From Diplocarpon mali (taxonomy: Eukaryota; Ascomycota; Leotiomycetes; Helotiales; Drepanopezizaceae), in NCBI GenBank assembly GCA_024741835.1, contig JAENRP010000395.1:1-37979 (forward strand): a stretch of 37,979 nt of DNA, given 5' to 3'. The position numbers and the translations under genes are program-made. Under the pieces are notes generated by a model. It was not told where the DNA came from. It worked only from the letters and a program-made list of their open reading frames with translations, and ran no database searches. How positions within the stretch are numbered: position 1 is the stretch's first letter; each line of letters opens with the position of its first letter. Shown piece by piece: positions 1 to 10,881 of this stretch.

Positions 1-655
1 ATATTATTGATAACATGTAACAGTTTAGGCATTTGTGATCTATATTATGATAGAATAGTGTATATATATTTACGCGGTAGCAATGCTGTCACGGATACCA
101 GTTGCCTTAGTTTCTTTGCATTGAGCGCCAGAAGTTGTTGAGGGAACACCAGCTTGATAGACATCGATATGAACGATTGACCCGCCACCGCCTTAGGTAA
201 GCTAAGTATCGTTACGGAAGACAATCAGAGATTGGCTGACTGAGGTGTACATAGAATCTATGTACTGTGTTGATTCCCACCTACCTACCTACCTGACTCG
301 CCCTACCTTCGCTACTCTTGTACCTCCCTGACCAGGACTGCTCTCTTCTCCTCTGGTAAGGCTCCGCGGAGATTATCTTCCTCGATCAGCACGACCCGAC
401 ATCACATCTGCTGCCCACCCGGGCGCAGGTCTCTGCTTGCCATGATATGATTGGCCATATATGATTAAGGTATTGATTGGTACTGTACATAGTACATCAA
501 AGTAGTTATTGTCGATGCAGGCAGCTCTCCAAAGTGCGGGGTTTGTCGCACGGGATGCCGGACGGCAGGCTCGACGTTCCAGCTTCGTTCGACAGGGTCA
601 ACAACAGGCTTCGACAGGTTCCAGCCGAGAGGGCACACCGGCCCCGACGACGCAT

Positions 656-710
656 CATGCCATGCCACGCCATGCCATGCCATGCTATGCCATGCCGTGC
701 CGTGCCATGG
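656..710. repeat. Degenerate CATGC pentanucleotide repeat
   Basis: About eleven units of CATGC with single-base variants (CACGC, TATGC, CGTGC) lie in tandem. A related five-base pattern built on CCATA/TACCA continues to about 760. It has no coding value. Confidence 0.8.
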
Positions 711-892
711 CAGACCATACGAGTACCATACCAAACCGTACCACACCATACCACATCCAGGATTTCCTCTCCAGGAAGTCTTCTGCTCGACGCTTGATGC
801 TGATGCTCACCCCCTCACCCCCAGACTGGTAGAGGCTGCACCAGTGAATGGGTCGCCGCCTGAGAGGAGGGGGACAGGAGTTCCAAATGCAA

Positions 893-931
893 CTGCCACT
901 GCCACTGCCACTGCCACTGCCACCGCCACTG
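893..931. repeat. CTGCCA hexanucleotide microsatellite
   Basis: About six and a half tandem copies of ACTGCC/CTGCCA with one interruption. Frames crossing it give simple Ala-Thr or Pro-Leu repeats and look spurious. Confidence 0.8.
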
Positions 932-1017
932 CAGCACGGCCAGCTGGCTCGGACCTGGCCGTCGATGTTGGCATTTTTGGCATTGCATCATGGCCGCATG
1001 GATCGCCGACCGGGTTC

Positions 1018-1068
1018 TGGCTCTGGCTCTGGTCCCAGTCCCAGTCCCGGTCCCGGTCCTGGGCGAGA
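1018..1068. repeat. CTGGCT / CCCAGT hexamer tract
   Basis: Short tandem hexamers shift from CTGGCT to GTCCCA and then GTCCCG. The same six-base periodicity recurs through this intergenic region. Confidence 0.6.
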
Positions 1069-1229
1069 GATCCGTCCGGAAGATTTTACGGAGGTATTTG
1101 TAGAGTATTTTTGCACTTTCACCGCTAGCTGGGTAAACCTACAGTACCTGGGTACATATAGGTCCTGTACGGAGTTCGTACTGTAAAATACGGAGTCGGC
1201 ACGGGGCACAGTAGGTAGACTGGCCGCCA

Positions 1230-1276
1230 TACCCTGCCCTGCCATGCCCTGCTCTGCCCTGCCCTGCTCTGCCATC
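1230..1276. repeat. CTGCC/CTGCT pentamer tract
   Basis: Tandem five-base units (CCTGC, CATGC, TCTGC variants) resemble the pentamer array at 656-710. Confidence 0.65.
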
Positions 1277-1677
1277 CCAGGGCACAGGAGCATCAACACC
1301 AAGCCGCACTTGTACTCCTACGAGTACTCGTACTGTGCGTACCCAACCTTATTTGTTGCAGTCATTCTTCTTATTTTGGATTTTCCAAGGGTCCCTTTTC
1401 GGCTCCGAGGGCAGAGCACCGTACGGCCATGCGTACGGCACAGCATCACCGGATGATATGGTTCGTTCAGTAGGGTGGGGTAGTCCTGCATACCGAATTC
1501 CTTGCTCAATACCGAGCATACATTATTGTTGTAGGTATGGTAGTTGTAGTTGCTGCTGCTGTTTTTATTGTTGAGATAGACGGCCTCCTGCTCCTGCCAG
1601 CTACCGAGCTGATCCCTTGGGTTCTATTCAGGTTCCTTGGTTCGCGAAGTTGCTGCTGGTTTTGCAGGTGCAAGATG

Positions 1678-1729
1678 CTTGGTGCTTGGTGCTGGTGTTG
1701 GTGCTGGTGCTGGTGTTGGTGCTGGGTGC
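1678..1729. repeat. TGGTGC hexanucleotide microsatellite
   Basis: Tandem TTGGTGC/TGGTGC units with G/T variants. Frames through it give alternating Gly-Ala or Cys-Trp and are not credible genes. Confidence 0.75.
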
Positions 1730-2700
1730 AGACGGTGGAGCAGGCTCGTGGAAGAGATGAAAATCTCTTCAGTTGGTAGCGAAGGGCTGCGTGCCTTATT
1801 CGTAAGGTACTTACTTACTTCCCTTCTTACCTACGTGAAGGTATCTCAAGGGGCCTACCGACCAACTACCACTTACTTACTCCCTTACCTAGCTCCGAAC
1901 CTTGGGCGGGTTTGCCTTCTCGTGTTCGCCCCCATGGAAAAGAGAGAAGCCATGGAAGCCATAGCACTCCATGCCACCCCAGACCACCTACGGCACGCAG
2001 AACTCTTGAATTCTTGGATTCTTCAGGCCATTGAATTTCTGTGGAGCCCAATGATCTCACGTCGGGGGATTGCAGCGCTGCACAGCATCCATCTACTACG
2101 AGATTATAGTCGCCCGCCAATAATCCATCGGGCCCCAGTTTTGTCTTCTTTAGGACTGGCGCTGCCCAAAACTGCTGACGCCTTTCCTGACTCTGCAAAG
2201 CTCACCCAGCTACCGGCTGATCCAGCACTTCTTCTCGTTCCATTTCATTCATTCACTGCTCATTTTAAAATGGACCTCGATTTTGACCTGGATCTGGTCC
2301 TAGTTCCGGGCCCGAAAAAAAAATCCCGTTTTTTTTTGTCTGAAGAAAAAAACAAAAATCCCCGAAGCTACCTCACGTCGCCCATCCCATCATCCACTTC
2401 CCTGAGCAGCATCCTGCTTGACCTTCCAGGTTCGCAAAATTCAAATACCACGCTCCCTCGCCAAATCTTTTACGTATCCATTTCCTGATTCCGTTACTAC
2501 AACCTCTTACTCTTGCTGCCTCTTACTGCCTCTACCTTACCTCCTACCTACTCTCTCTGCCTGCATTCCACCCACGTCCTCGTCTGGCTCTCCTCTATCT
2601 CCCTATCTTCAGCCTTCTCTCTGCTCCGTCATCTTTAGTTCCAGGAACCAAGCACTTGGGTCCCCCCCCTCCCCCCCCCGTCAGTCAGACACCAGGACAA

Positions 2701-2713
2701 GCCCAAGCCCAAG

Positions 2714-2762
<49 letters not shown>

Positions 2763-2773
2763 CAGAGTCAGAG

Positions 2774-2804
<31 letters not shown>

Positions 2805-2832
2805 CAGAGTCAGAGTCAGAGCAAGAGTCAGA
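2701..2832. repeat. AGCCAG hexanucleotide microsatellite (about 130 bp)
   Basis: This is the longest simple repeat on the left side. About twenty units of AGCCAG follow AGCCCA units and end in AGTCAG variants. A poly-C tract lies just upstream. It encodes Ser-Gln or Gly-Ser repeats in spurious frames. It sits about 200-340 bp upstream of the bZIP start codon and so may lie in that gene's promoter or 5' leader. Confidence 0.85.
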
Positions 2833-3037
2833 TAGATCCGAGACGAGATCGGGGCGCGACCGCTGCCACACCAAGGTCAAGTAGATAATCGCCCTTGACT
2901 TGACCTCTTTGCAAGTCTTCATCAGTCGTGACAGTGGACCGCGGAACCCAGGTGCGAACGGCTGCTCACTGGGGTTGTGGTGGTGGGGCGGCATCGCAGG
3001 AACTCCTCGCTCTTGTACCTAGGTTGCTGTCTCGGAA

Positions 3038-4486
3038 ATGGTCGACGGCATGTCAACAGACAAGAAGGAGCCACGGGAAGAGTCTGAAGAGTTGATGGAT
3101 ATCAACTCCCCAACACCGGAGCCTGATACTGGAGCCCCTCAGGAGAATGAAAGTGAAAATGCAGGGCAACAGAAAAGAAAGGGTGGTCGAAAACCTGTGT
3201 GTTGCCGTTGCAATCCTGCTCTCTCCTCACTCAGAGCTACTTACTGATGGGATGTTTGCATAGATTTATGCCACTTCCGAGGAACGTAAACAGCGTAACC
3301 GACAAGCTCAGGCTGCCTTCAGGGAACGCCGAACCGAGTATATTAAGCAACTGGAAGAAACCATTCGAGTTCACGAGACCAACTTGCACACCTTGCAGAC
3401 GGCGCACCGCGGCGCCTCAGACGAGTGCCTCATGCTCAGATACAAGAACTCGTTGCTGGAAAGGATCCTTCTAGAAAAGGGTGGGAGCATCACACTTATC
3501 TCGACGAAGCGAATCTTCCTAACGCTCCTCACAGGTATCGATGTGCAAGCGGAGCTGCGTGCAAAGACTGGAAGCCCTCATCTTGGACCTAGTCATATGC
3601 CGAACATGGCCCAAGCACCAACAGTCCAGCGTGCCATCATGAACAGGCACCAACAGGCACGACGGTCCAATTCAAGCATCGCGCCAAAGTTGGAGCTCGG
3701 GGCGCCTCTCCAGTCTCCACAATCTCGCCCGACTACGTCTTCCCACGCCTCGTCGCCAACTTCGCACTCTCCTGGCTTCCTTCCCCCGGGGGTGATGACA
3801 CCGCCAGCGTCCGACTCGCAGATGCAATTTCAATCTCAACAACAACGCCTCCAAGCATCCAAGCTACAACACTCTCAAAGACTACCAGTGCCGTCCGGAT
3901 TAGCAGGGTATGCTGGAGGAATGGGAGCCTCGATCGCAACAAAAGGACAGGGAATCGGTGGGATAAGTAGCGGAGGGCCAGCCGCTGGTACCACGTACTA
4001 TCCGCCATCGGCTGATTACCAGAGCCACATGGAGAATATCAAGCAACTCGGCAAGCTGACCCCTCCCCTTCTCAATTTCCTTTTTTCCGGACTTTGTTCG
4101 TCCTAGGTTGATTCCGTGAGTACAGAACAGGAGGACGATGTTCGAGCCGACATGGTTGACAATCAAGATCCAGCCGATACAGGGCCAGCCCCATATCCCG
4201 AACCGACTCCACCCGCGCAGCAATACCAGCAACTCGGCAACCCAGGTCACGGCCAAGGGCAAGGCATGCAACAGAGTGGAGGGCCTCTGGGATACAATCC
4301 CATGACCCAGCAACTCATGGACCCATATGACCCAATGATAGACATGGATCCATTTGGACTTTCGGCTTCAATGTGAGTGTCTTGGAAGCGTGTACCACCT
4401 GAGTGTGGTGCCTCCAGGTCATCGCTAACACCTTGCGCAGGCAATTTCCAACTTCATTTTCTTTTGATACGAGCTCGATGAGATGA
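3038..4486 (+). CDS. bZIP transcription factor (five exons)
   Basis: Proposed exons are 3038-3196, 3264-3480, 3535-4050, 4126-4372 and 4441-4486, giving 394 residues with all phases agreeing. The basic region follows the first splice: NRQAQAAFRERR at about residues 65-76 matches the fungal bZIP signature NxxAQxxFRxRR. A coiled heptad region (about 77-125) follows, then a conserved segment reading LMLRYKNSLLERILLEKG. The rest is Ser/Pro/Gln-rich, which is common in transactivating regions. Intron 2 (54 nt) is in frame and has no stop, so it is easily missed. Intron 3 begins GCAAGC and ends CAG, so it appears to be a GC-AG intron. Intron 4 adds the last 15 codons, ending SSMR. The protein should bind DNA as a dimer in the nucleus. 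I recognise the family but not a named member. The start follows the first good ATG (context GGAAATGG). Confidence 0.88.
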
Positions 4487-5544
4487 ATGCGACGATACCC
4501 CAGAAAAGGAAAAGGATTCGAAGAGTGGTGGCGTTTTGTTGCATTGCATTGTATTGCGTTGCATTCGGAAGGGGTTCACGGTCTTCATTGACAGCATAGG
4601 TTTTTACTGACAGTATAGCATTTTCACGGTGTTAAAAATCATTCGACGGGTAAAGGCGAAGCATTAACAACCTCAGGACTCCAGCATGTGCACAATACCG
4701 GCCCAGGCGTTTGGCTTCGGACACAGGGCAACAAGGTAGAGCTTGGTTGCTCGCATGCATGTAATGCGTTGAGCCCAGATATGCAATCTTTACAAAGAGA
4801 CGGTATGAGAATGGGTCAAGGAGACCTAAAACTGTACGGGCCATTAGGAAGCCAGCACTTTTAACATCAATCTAATATCAAAACTAAATATTCCAAGTCC
4901 ACCGCCAGCCCTGAGCATTGTAACGTTCTCGAAAAGGGTCGAGGATATGGAAACTGAGGATATATAGTGGCAATGATACTTGGGCTATCTGCAAAACGAA
5001 AGGTACCGTCTGCCCAACCTGCAGTACCGACGGCCTAAGTCCCTATACCAACTGTTTTCGGAGTAGCTTCACAGATTTATGTTCCCATATCCCCACATTT
5101 CAGAAGAGCTTGTACAATTATGTTTTGGTGGTCCGTCCGCACCCTCAGACGGCACTGTCGCATACAAACACGATTTCCGTTTGCCTCCCCGCAGTGTAAA
5201 TTGGAATTATATGCCTCTGCATTGAATACAACTCACTGATCTATACTGAACGCTTGTCGATAGCCGATGAGCGTAGAAATGGAAGCCCTACCTACCTTTA
5301 GGGCTTCTTCGTCTAAATAACGCTAGGCCGGAATTAGGTTAATGAACTTCTGGTAAGGTAAAATATTCAACCTCTGCCAGTGTCCGCAGGTCAACCTCTC
5401 CACGCAACCTAACATTACCATTTCTCGAGAGACAGCTTCCTAGGACATAGGAGCCTGTCCGTCTCGATCTCCCCACTCACTCCTTCCGAATTGTTCTCTC
5501 GGTAGCAAGGCCTTCTTCGGAGGCGCACGATCGGCAGGTAAAAA
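4487..5544. other. Intergenic region between bZIP and Stm1-like genes
   Basis: It should hold the 3' UTR of the bZIP gene and the promoter and leader of the Stm1-like gene. It contains a short pentamer run (TTGCA variants, about 4536-4565) and a perfect 9-bp-stem hairpin at 5282-5307. I see no coding sequence. Confidence 0.6.
5282..5307. repeat. Perfect inverted repeat (9-bp stem, 8-nt loop)
   Basis: GAAGCCCTA and its exact reverse complement TAGGGCTTC flank the loop CCTACCTT. It lies about 240 bp upstream of the Stm1-like start codon, so it could be in the promoter or 5' leader. Its function is unknown. Confidence 0.7.
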
Positions 5545-6891
5545 ATGTCGGCAGTTGCATCAAAAGTGAGTCTCTCCTGCTGCTCCAGAGCATCAAAGCT
5601 CGATGCGCAGATCCCTCGACATCAATTCGCAATGATCATCAAGGCACGCCAGCTGACACTCACGACTCTAGAACCTTTACGAGCTCCTCGGTATGCGGCA
5701 ACATGTTCCAATCACTACCTTCGCTCGAGACCACGCGACTGACGAGATGTGACAAATAGGAAATACCCATGATGAGGACTCCGACAAGGAACCTGAGCCA
5801 CCAGTAAAGGTCATCGACAAGACCCCAGCCAGAACTATCAAGCGCAATGCTACTGGTGAGGCACCTGCTTCCAAGGCTTCTGCAGCAACCGAAAGCCGAG
5901 GTGGTCGTCGTGGAGGTTACAGCGGCAATGAAGGAGGTCAGTAACTATGTTTGCTGCCCAATTCTCATAACTCACGTCACGTCGGCCAATTGGAAATTTT
6001 CGTTGTCCTGACGTACTATCCGAATTTTAGCTTTCCGTGACCGCAACGCTGGTAGCGCCAACAACCGAACCAAGCCGACCGAGGATGGAAGAACAGATCG
6101 ATCAGCTCGTGCTCAAGGTACATACGAGGGACGTGGACGTGGACGTGGTGGTCGAGGCGGCAACTTTGATAGACACAGCCGTGGCGTTGGAGGGTAAGAT
6201 ATCCGCTGCGCATCCAGAAATCCCGTTTCTAACGTATCGCAGCGATTCCGAGAAGCAAGCCAACCACGGCTGGGGAGCTGTCGAGGGCGGAGCTGAACTT
6301 GCCGACGAGCAAGCTGGTGAAGCGATTGCCAGTGCCGAGTCCAAGGATGCTTTGGCTGCTGATGGTGACGCTGCGCCAACCGACGCTCCCAACGAGCCCG
6401 ATGCCGAGCCAGAGGATAACTCCATCAGCTTCGAAGCCTACCAGGCTATCTTGGCCGAGAAGAAGGCTGCTCTTGGCACTGGTGTGCCCGAGGCCCGCAA
6501 GGCAAACGAGGGTAGCAAGCAAGACAAGAAGTGGGCTGCTGCCAAGGCACTCGCCAAGGAAGAGGAAGAGGACTTTGTCTCCGCTTCTGCTGGAAAGAAA
6601 ATTCGTGAGCGCGAACGCAAGGCTAAGCAGACCATCGAGATTGATCAGCGCTTCGTCGAGGCTCCCGACCGGGGAGGACGTGGGGGTGGATTCCGTGGCG
6701 GCCGTGGTCGTGGCGATGGACCTTCCAGGGGCGGACGTGGTGAAGGTCGTGGCCGTGGCGAAGGACGCGGACGCGGTGGACGTGCTGATGGTCCTCCCAG
6801 AGGAGGTCGCAGCGGTGGTCCCCCTCGAGGAGGCATCTCCGCTTCCATCAATACCAATGACACCAGCGCATTCCCCAGCCTAGGTGCATAA
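5545..6891 (+). CDS. stm1: Stm1/SERBP1-like ribosome- and mRNA-associated protein
   Basis: Proposed exons are 5545-5565, 5672-5690, 5760-5936, 6031-6193 and 6243-6891, giving 342 residues. The N-terminus reads MSAVASK then NLYELLGN, the short hydrophobic motif at the start of Stm1 proteins (NPFDLLGN in yeast). Later marks are SGNEGGAFRDRNAG, an RGRGRGG stretch, NHGWG, the HABP4/PAI-RBP1-type segment ISFEAYQAILAEKK, an RERERKAKQ block, a long RGG/RG-rich tail and the terminal INTNDTSAFPSLGA. In the yeast family, Stm1 clamps inactive 80S ribosomes, protects them in starvation and binds G-quadruplex nucleic acid. The same cytoplasmic role is inferred here. The very short exons 1 and 2 make 5' mis-annotation likely. 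The RGG tail suggests arginine methylation. Confidence 0.88.
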
Positions 6892-9065
6892 AGGCTCTCG
6901 AACAGTAAGAAAGTCTCCAAAGATCTCGGGCTTTGTTTGGGTTCTCTACGATGCGTCCCCACGAACCGAATGATTTTGAGCAAAACCGGTGTGCGTTTTC
7001 TTATTCAGGGGATGAAAATGGACATTACGGGGTGCGGTATCTTTGAAAATGGAAAAACTAAATCGAATCGAATCGCAGGCCGCTCCTGGCAAAGTATAAC
7101 GTGGATGGTTGAATTTAGCTTGTCAGTCATGTTCCTCGCGTTGTCTTTGCCCTTTGCCTGTTTCGCAGAATCAAAAGCATGTGGACGATTGGTTTTGCAG
7201 GATCTGTGTTTGAACGGTTCTTCATCTCCTAGGTTTCAGAGTAGGAATTTCGCAGTTATGAGAATCGCATGCCTCGACGGGCGGGAGATCTCTTGTCCTT
7301 GAGTTAGATTTATCCTCACGTAGCTTGTAACGATAGATTCCAAAACAAAGTTTCCCAACTTGGCCTGCTTGCCGGGTAACCAAACTGAGGTTAGGAAGTG
7401 TATACGGTTATTTTTACTAACGTGTGGCGGATTGGTTGGCTGACTGCTGCGTCACGACTTGCTTTATACTGTTTCGTTGAAATATTTTCAAGTTTTGATT
7501 CTACATATGTATGAAATATCTAACAGATTGAGCGATGTATATATTGCTCTGCTCTACCTTGTCACCTTTCTGCTTCCCTGCTTCCCTGCTTCTCTGCTTC
7601 TTGAGAACTTCTTTACTCCTCGCACCTCCCGCCATTGAAAAACGGCAAGCTCTCCCAAGTCCTCCTGGTATAAAGTCCTTGTGCTTGGGAATAGCTTTCT
7701 GACGATGGTTGGATGTAGCGTAGGAGAATCCTCTCATGCTCACTTGAATTTTTTATTTGTCTTCTTTTCTTCTTTTCTCGAATCCTTGGCATCCGCGATC
7801 AGAGGCGCTGCTGAGCTTTTCTTCTAGGCTCGCTGGGAGCTAAGTCGTCGCTGGGCGGGGCTCTTGTGTGTTGTTTTTGCTGTTTTGTTTTGGGCTACTG
7901 GGTTTGCGTGTTTGTTTGTTTGCGTGTTTGTATTTGTGGTGTAGATATATGAGCTATCATATGAAGAATTTTTGTAATAAGTTCAGTAGCGGATCCTTTT
8001 GGGTTTGGTTCCTTCTTATACCACAATACACGATTCTCGAGGAGACGGGGATAGTGAGCTCGGCTTCAAGTCGCAACCCTGAGTCCTATCCTAATATTTC
8101 ATCATCCAATTTGCGCCTTATTTGCAGCTTAACCGAACGGTGTTTCTCTGAAACCGGAAGAAGCTTCCTTGCAACGGAAGTCCCTGAATTCTTCTCTCTC
8201 TCAGCTCGATCCTGGAGGGCGGATTGCAAGGGACGGGTGATCAAAGGTCAGAGCTACCAGGGAACGAGCAGTACGTCTGGGCACTCGTCAGTTGCATGTA
8301 CAGCCGAGGAACAATTCCTCGAGATCTTCCGGACGCCAAGCCTGTCTCTCAAGTGCCAAAGATCATGTCCATCCTCTTTGATACTGCAATGAAGTTATGC
8401 GTGTCCTCCGCCACTTGATAAGCAAAGAAGTTGGAACGGGCGGCTGCCGAGCTCATCTGCGATAAGACAGTTTCTGGCATAGTTCTATGCCTTGATCTAA
8501 TTGACTTGGTCAACCGGTTTTCGTCTCATTCAGCCACAAAATATTGATTGCAGCCATGTGCATGTTCCTGCCTGGATTTTATAAACTTATTTCCAAGGAG
8601 GGAGCTTTCGTCGTGGACTGCGTTACAGGATGTGCTTTCTCGCATGACTCGGCTAACATCGCGGAAGAGGCTCCATAGCTCCACAAATCATGGCATGTGC
8701 ATGGCAGATATACCAGCTGCCTCTGCGAAGGAGTGGCTCGAGGTCCAGGCCGAAGCTATCCGAGGTAAGACTCTAGGATTAACCGCTGGTGATGCTTACT
8801 GGGGAGACTATGGCGGTGTTTAAGATTGGTTCGGCACCTACGAGAACAAAATTATAGATAGTAGACGGTTTAGAGCTCTCCTAGCACAATTAGACCGCCC
8901 CTCGCTCTATGGATGATGGCATATCCGTCTGGATCCACTGTGTAGTCTGGGACATCTGCCTCGGTAGACGTCTTGGAGTAATAGTCCGACTATAGTTGTT
9001 ACCCGGGCTCAGCACTAGCCCGAGTCAAATAGGGTTCTCGGCCCTGGCCCCTCTTTTAATCAGTA

Positions 9066-9086
9066 GGTAGGTACTTCTTACCTACC
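9066..9086. repeat. TACCTACC inverted repeat (8-bp stem)
   Basis: GGTAGGTA and TACCTACC flank a five-base loop, CTTCT. It is built from the same TACCTACC word seen as direct repeats elsewhere in the window and as the loop of the hairpin at 5282-5307. Confidence 0.6.
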
Positions 9087-9890
9087 GTATGCTTGTACAG
9101 CTTAGCACGGTCTTCACAGCGTCACGCAAGGGTCACTTGTCAAGACCAGTTAATACAAAATCGATACTTCTGAATGAAACTGCGAGGTTTGATCAAGTTA
9201 CGGTGCTGAAAGGACGCTACAAACACCTTGAATCATCATGATTCATTGGAGTTCCGCAAGGAAAGGGGGATTTGGGCGCAGAAGCCTCGTCTGCTATAAT
9301 CGGTAGTAGCAAGTCACATGGTGCTTCTCACTCGTCAGCGTATAAGCCTTATTTACTATGGGTGCTAAAGAGTCGCTATCATCCTACCTCATACGTCACT
9401 ATAGGGGCTAACAAGCCACGGATACTTTCTCACACGTCAACCGTTCCCAGACCATTAAGCAAAGGTCCAGCGACATGGGAACTAGACTGTGAGGGAATCA
9501 CTTATACCATACAGCTTGTCCCCATGAGGTAGATAGTTTTTGTGTAAATGGATCTTGTGTGCTCCGTGTGTTCCTTAGGGGGGTCCACTTGGTATAGATA
9601 TAGTATCCTTAGTTCTCTCCTCATATTTCTATGACACTTACACTTCGAGGCGAGCTTTTGTTTTGCCCGCTAGATGAGTGTCTCATAGTATGTTGACATA
9701 TCGTTGGGACTTGACCTCTGCCCTGTCATTCTTCCTACAAGAACCCCCAACTTCCCTCTTTCTCTTCAACAACAAATTCCATACATATCACGTTCACTTC
9801 TCAAACGCCCCTTCCTCCTTGATTTCCGGTGTGTCGTCATATCAAGTAACCCAATACACACCTTCTCAACGCGTCCTCGAGTCCAGTCAC

Positions 9891-9900
9891 TATATTTAAG
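9891..9900 (+). promoter_or_regulatory. TATA-like element upstream of BTB gene
   Basis: TATATTTAAG lies 38 bp upstream of the proposed ATG at 9939. If it is used, the 5' leader would be very short. This rests on sequence and position only. Confidence 0.35.
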
Positions 9901-9938
9901 TCTCACGTTGGACTGTCGACCTTCGCTTTCCATCAACC

Positions 9939-10881
9939 ATGAACTACTGCGATTGCAAAGTGTGCCCAGGCAAAACGTGTCTGGGCTTACCAAAAGACGA
10001 ATACTCATACAAGCACGTAAAGGAGATCACTGAGCTGTAAGTCATGATTCTTGTCCAGTCACTGAGATCTGTGGGGGCAGGTTCTGACAACAACCAGGCT
10101 CGCGGCATCTCCAGCAGTTGTTACACTCCTCGTCGGGCCTCAGAAGACCCCGATTGCTTGCCACAGGGCACTGCTCAGCTTCTACTCTGAGTTCTTCAAT
10201 GTCATGCTCTTCGGAAACTTCTCGGAGGCGGGCAAAGCCGAGGTCGACCTCCCTGAAGAGGACGACACACTCATCCAGACGTTCGTCGCCTGGCTTTACA
10301 CTGGGAACTTGGAGGCGGTTCATGGAGACCCACAGGCCATGAGCGACAAGGAATCAAATTCCCCAGCTATGATGCAACTGTGGGTTTTGGGGGATAAGCT
10401 GCTATCAAACAGATTTATGAACGATGTTATGCGGCTTATCTACAGAAATTACGCTGTGCATTACGGTCAGTAGCCATCTGGATCCATTGATTCGTGCCTC
10501 ACATTGAGCTTGATTGATATCCCAAGATGATAGTACTAAATGCTCCATCATCTAGTAAGCCCGGAAGCAGCCGAATACGTCTACATGAGCACAGTTCCCG
10601 AGTCGAAGCTGAAACTGTTCATGAGGGATCTTCTCCTCGCCGAACCACCTTTCTCCAGGAAAGACTTCAAGACAGCTGAGCAAGCTGTAGAGTGGAAGAA
10701 AGAGTGGATTGCACTCTTCGCCAAGGGCGGTGAGCTGGTCCAAGATTGCATGGTCACAGGTTTCCACGACTACGAGTTGACTTGGTGCGTCCCTTATAAG
10801 CAACAGGACCAGTGCAGATACTTGGTGGAGGAAACCGGTATGACTCCAGAAGAATGGATTGCCAAGAAGGTCAAACTCTGA
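9939..10881 (+). CDS. BTB/POZ domain protein
   Basis: Exons 9939-10036, 10098-10465 and 10556-10881 join in phase to give 263 residues. The first exon encodes a short Cys-rich leader (MNYCDCKVCPGKTC). Exon 2 carries a BTB/POZ fold at about residues 37-110: LLVGPQKTPIACHRALLSF (hydrophobic strand then the conserved His-Arg-x-Leu-Leu), the FFNVMLFGNFSEA helix, the EVDLPEEDD strand, and FVAWLYTGNL with the typical Trp-Leu-Tyr-Thr-Gly. The YRNYAVHYG segment leads into exon 3, a C-terminal region I do not recognise. Such small BTB proteins are numerous in filamentous ascomycetes. The fold mediates dimerisation and can recruit targets to Cullin-3, but no kelch, zinc-finger or other partner domain is visible, so the target is unknown. 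The acceptor at 10555 (CATCTAG) restores the frame exactly. Confidence 0.85.

Larger units (their letters stand above)
1..3037. other. Intergenic region, microsatellite-rich
   Basis: No gene could be supported here. The open frames are short, overlap on several strands and are driven by simple repeats. The stretch contains TACCTACC runs (about 280-295 and 1800-1890), a CATGC-type pentanucleotide run, CTGCCA, TGGTGC and AGCCAG hexanucleotide runs, and poly-C tracts near 2664-2680. The last few hundred bases are pyrimidine-rich and probably hold the promoter and 5' leader of the bZIP gene that starts at 3038, but no core promoter element could be assigned with confidence. Confidence 0.6.
6892..9938. 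other. Intergenic region, no supportable gene (about 3 kb)
   Basis: It begins with the 3' UTR of the Stm1-like gene. T-rich stretches occur at 7540-7620 and 7860-7940. Short open frames at about 8224-8418 and 8555-8823 read tolerably (for example AFVVDCVTGCAFS at about 8606) but are broken by stops, and I do not recognise them. They may be gene relics. A TACCTACC inverted repeat lies at 9066-9086. The last 50 bases hold a TATA-like element for the BTB gene. Confidence 0.5.

Noticed and set aside
2418..2994. Ser-Gln or Gly-Ser repeat proteins around the AGCCAG array
   Set aside because: The frames exist only because of the hexamer repeat and lack any non-repetitive conserved part.
8224..8823. 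Possible broken gene (frames at 8224-8418 and 8555-8823)
   Set aside because: Short segments read plausibly, but they are in different frames, contain stops and show no domain I recognise. No exon chain could be built.
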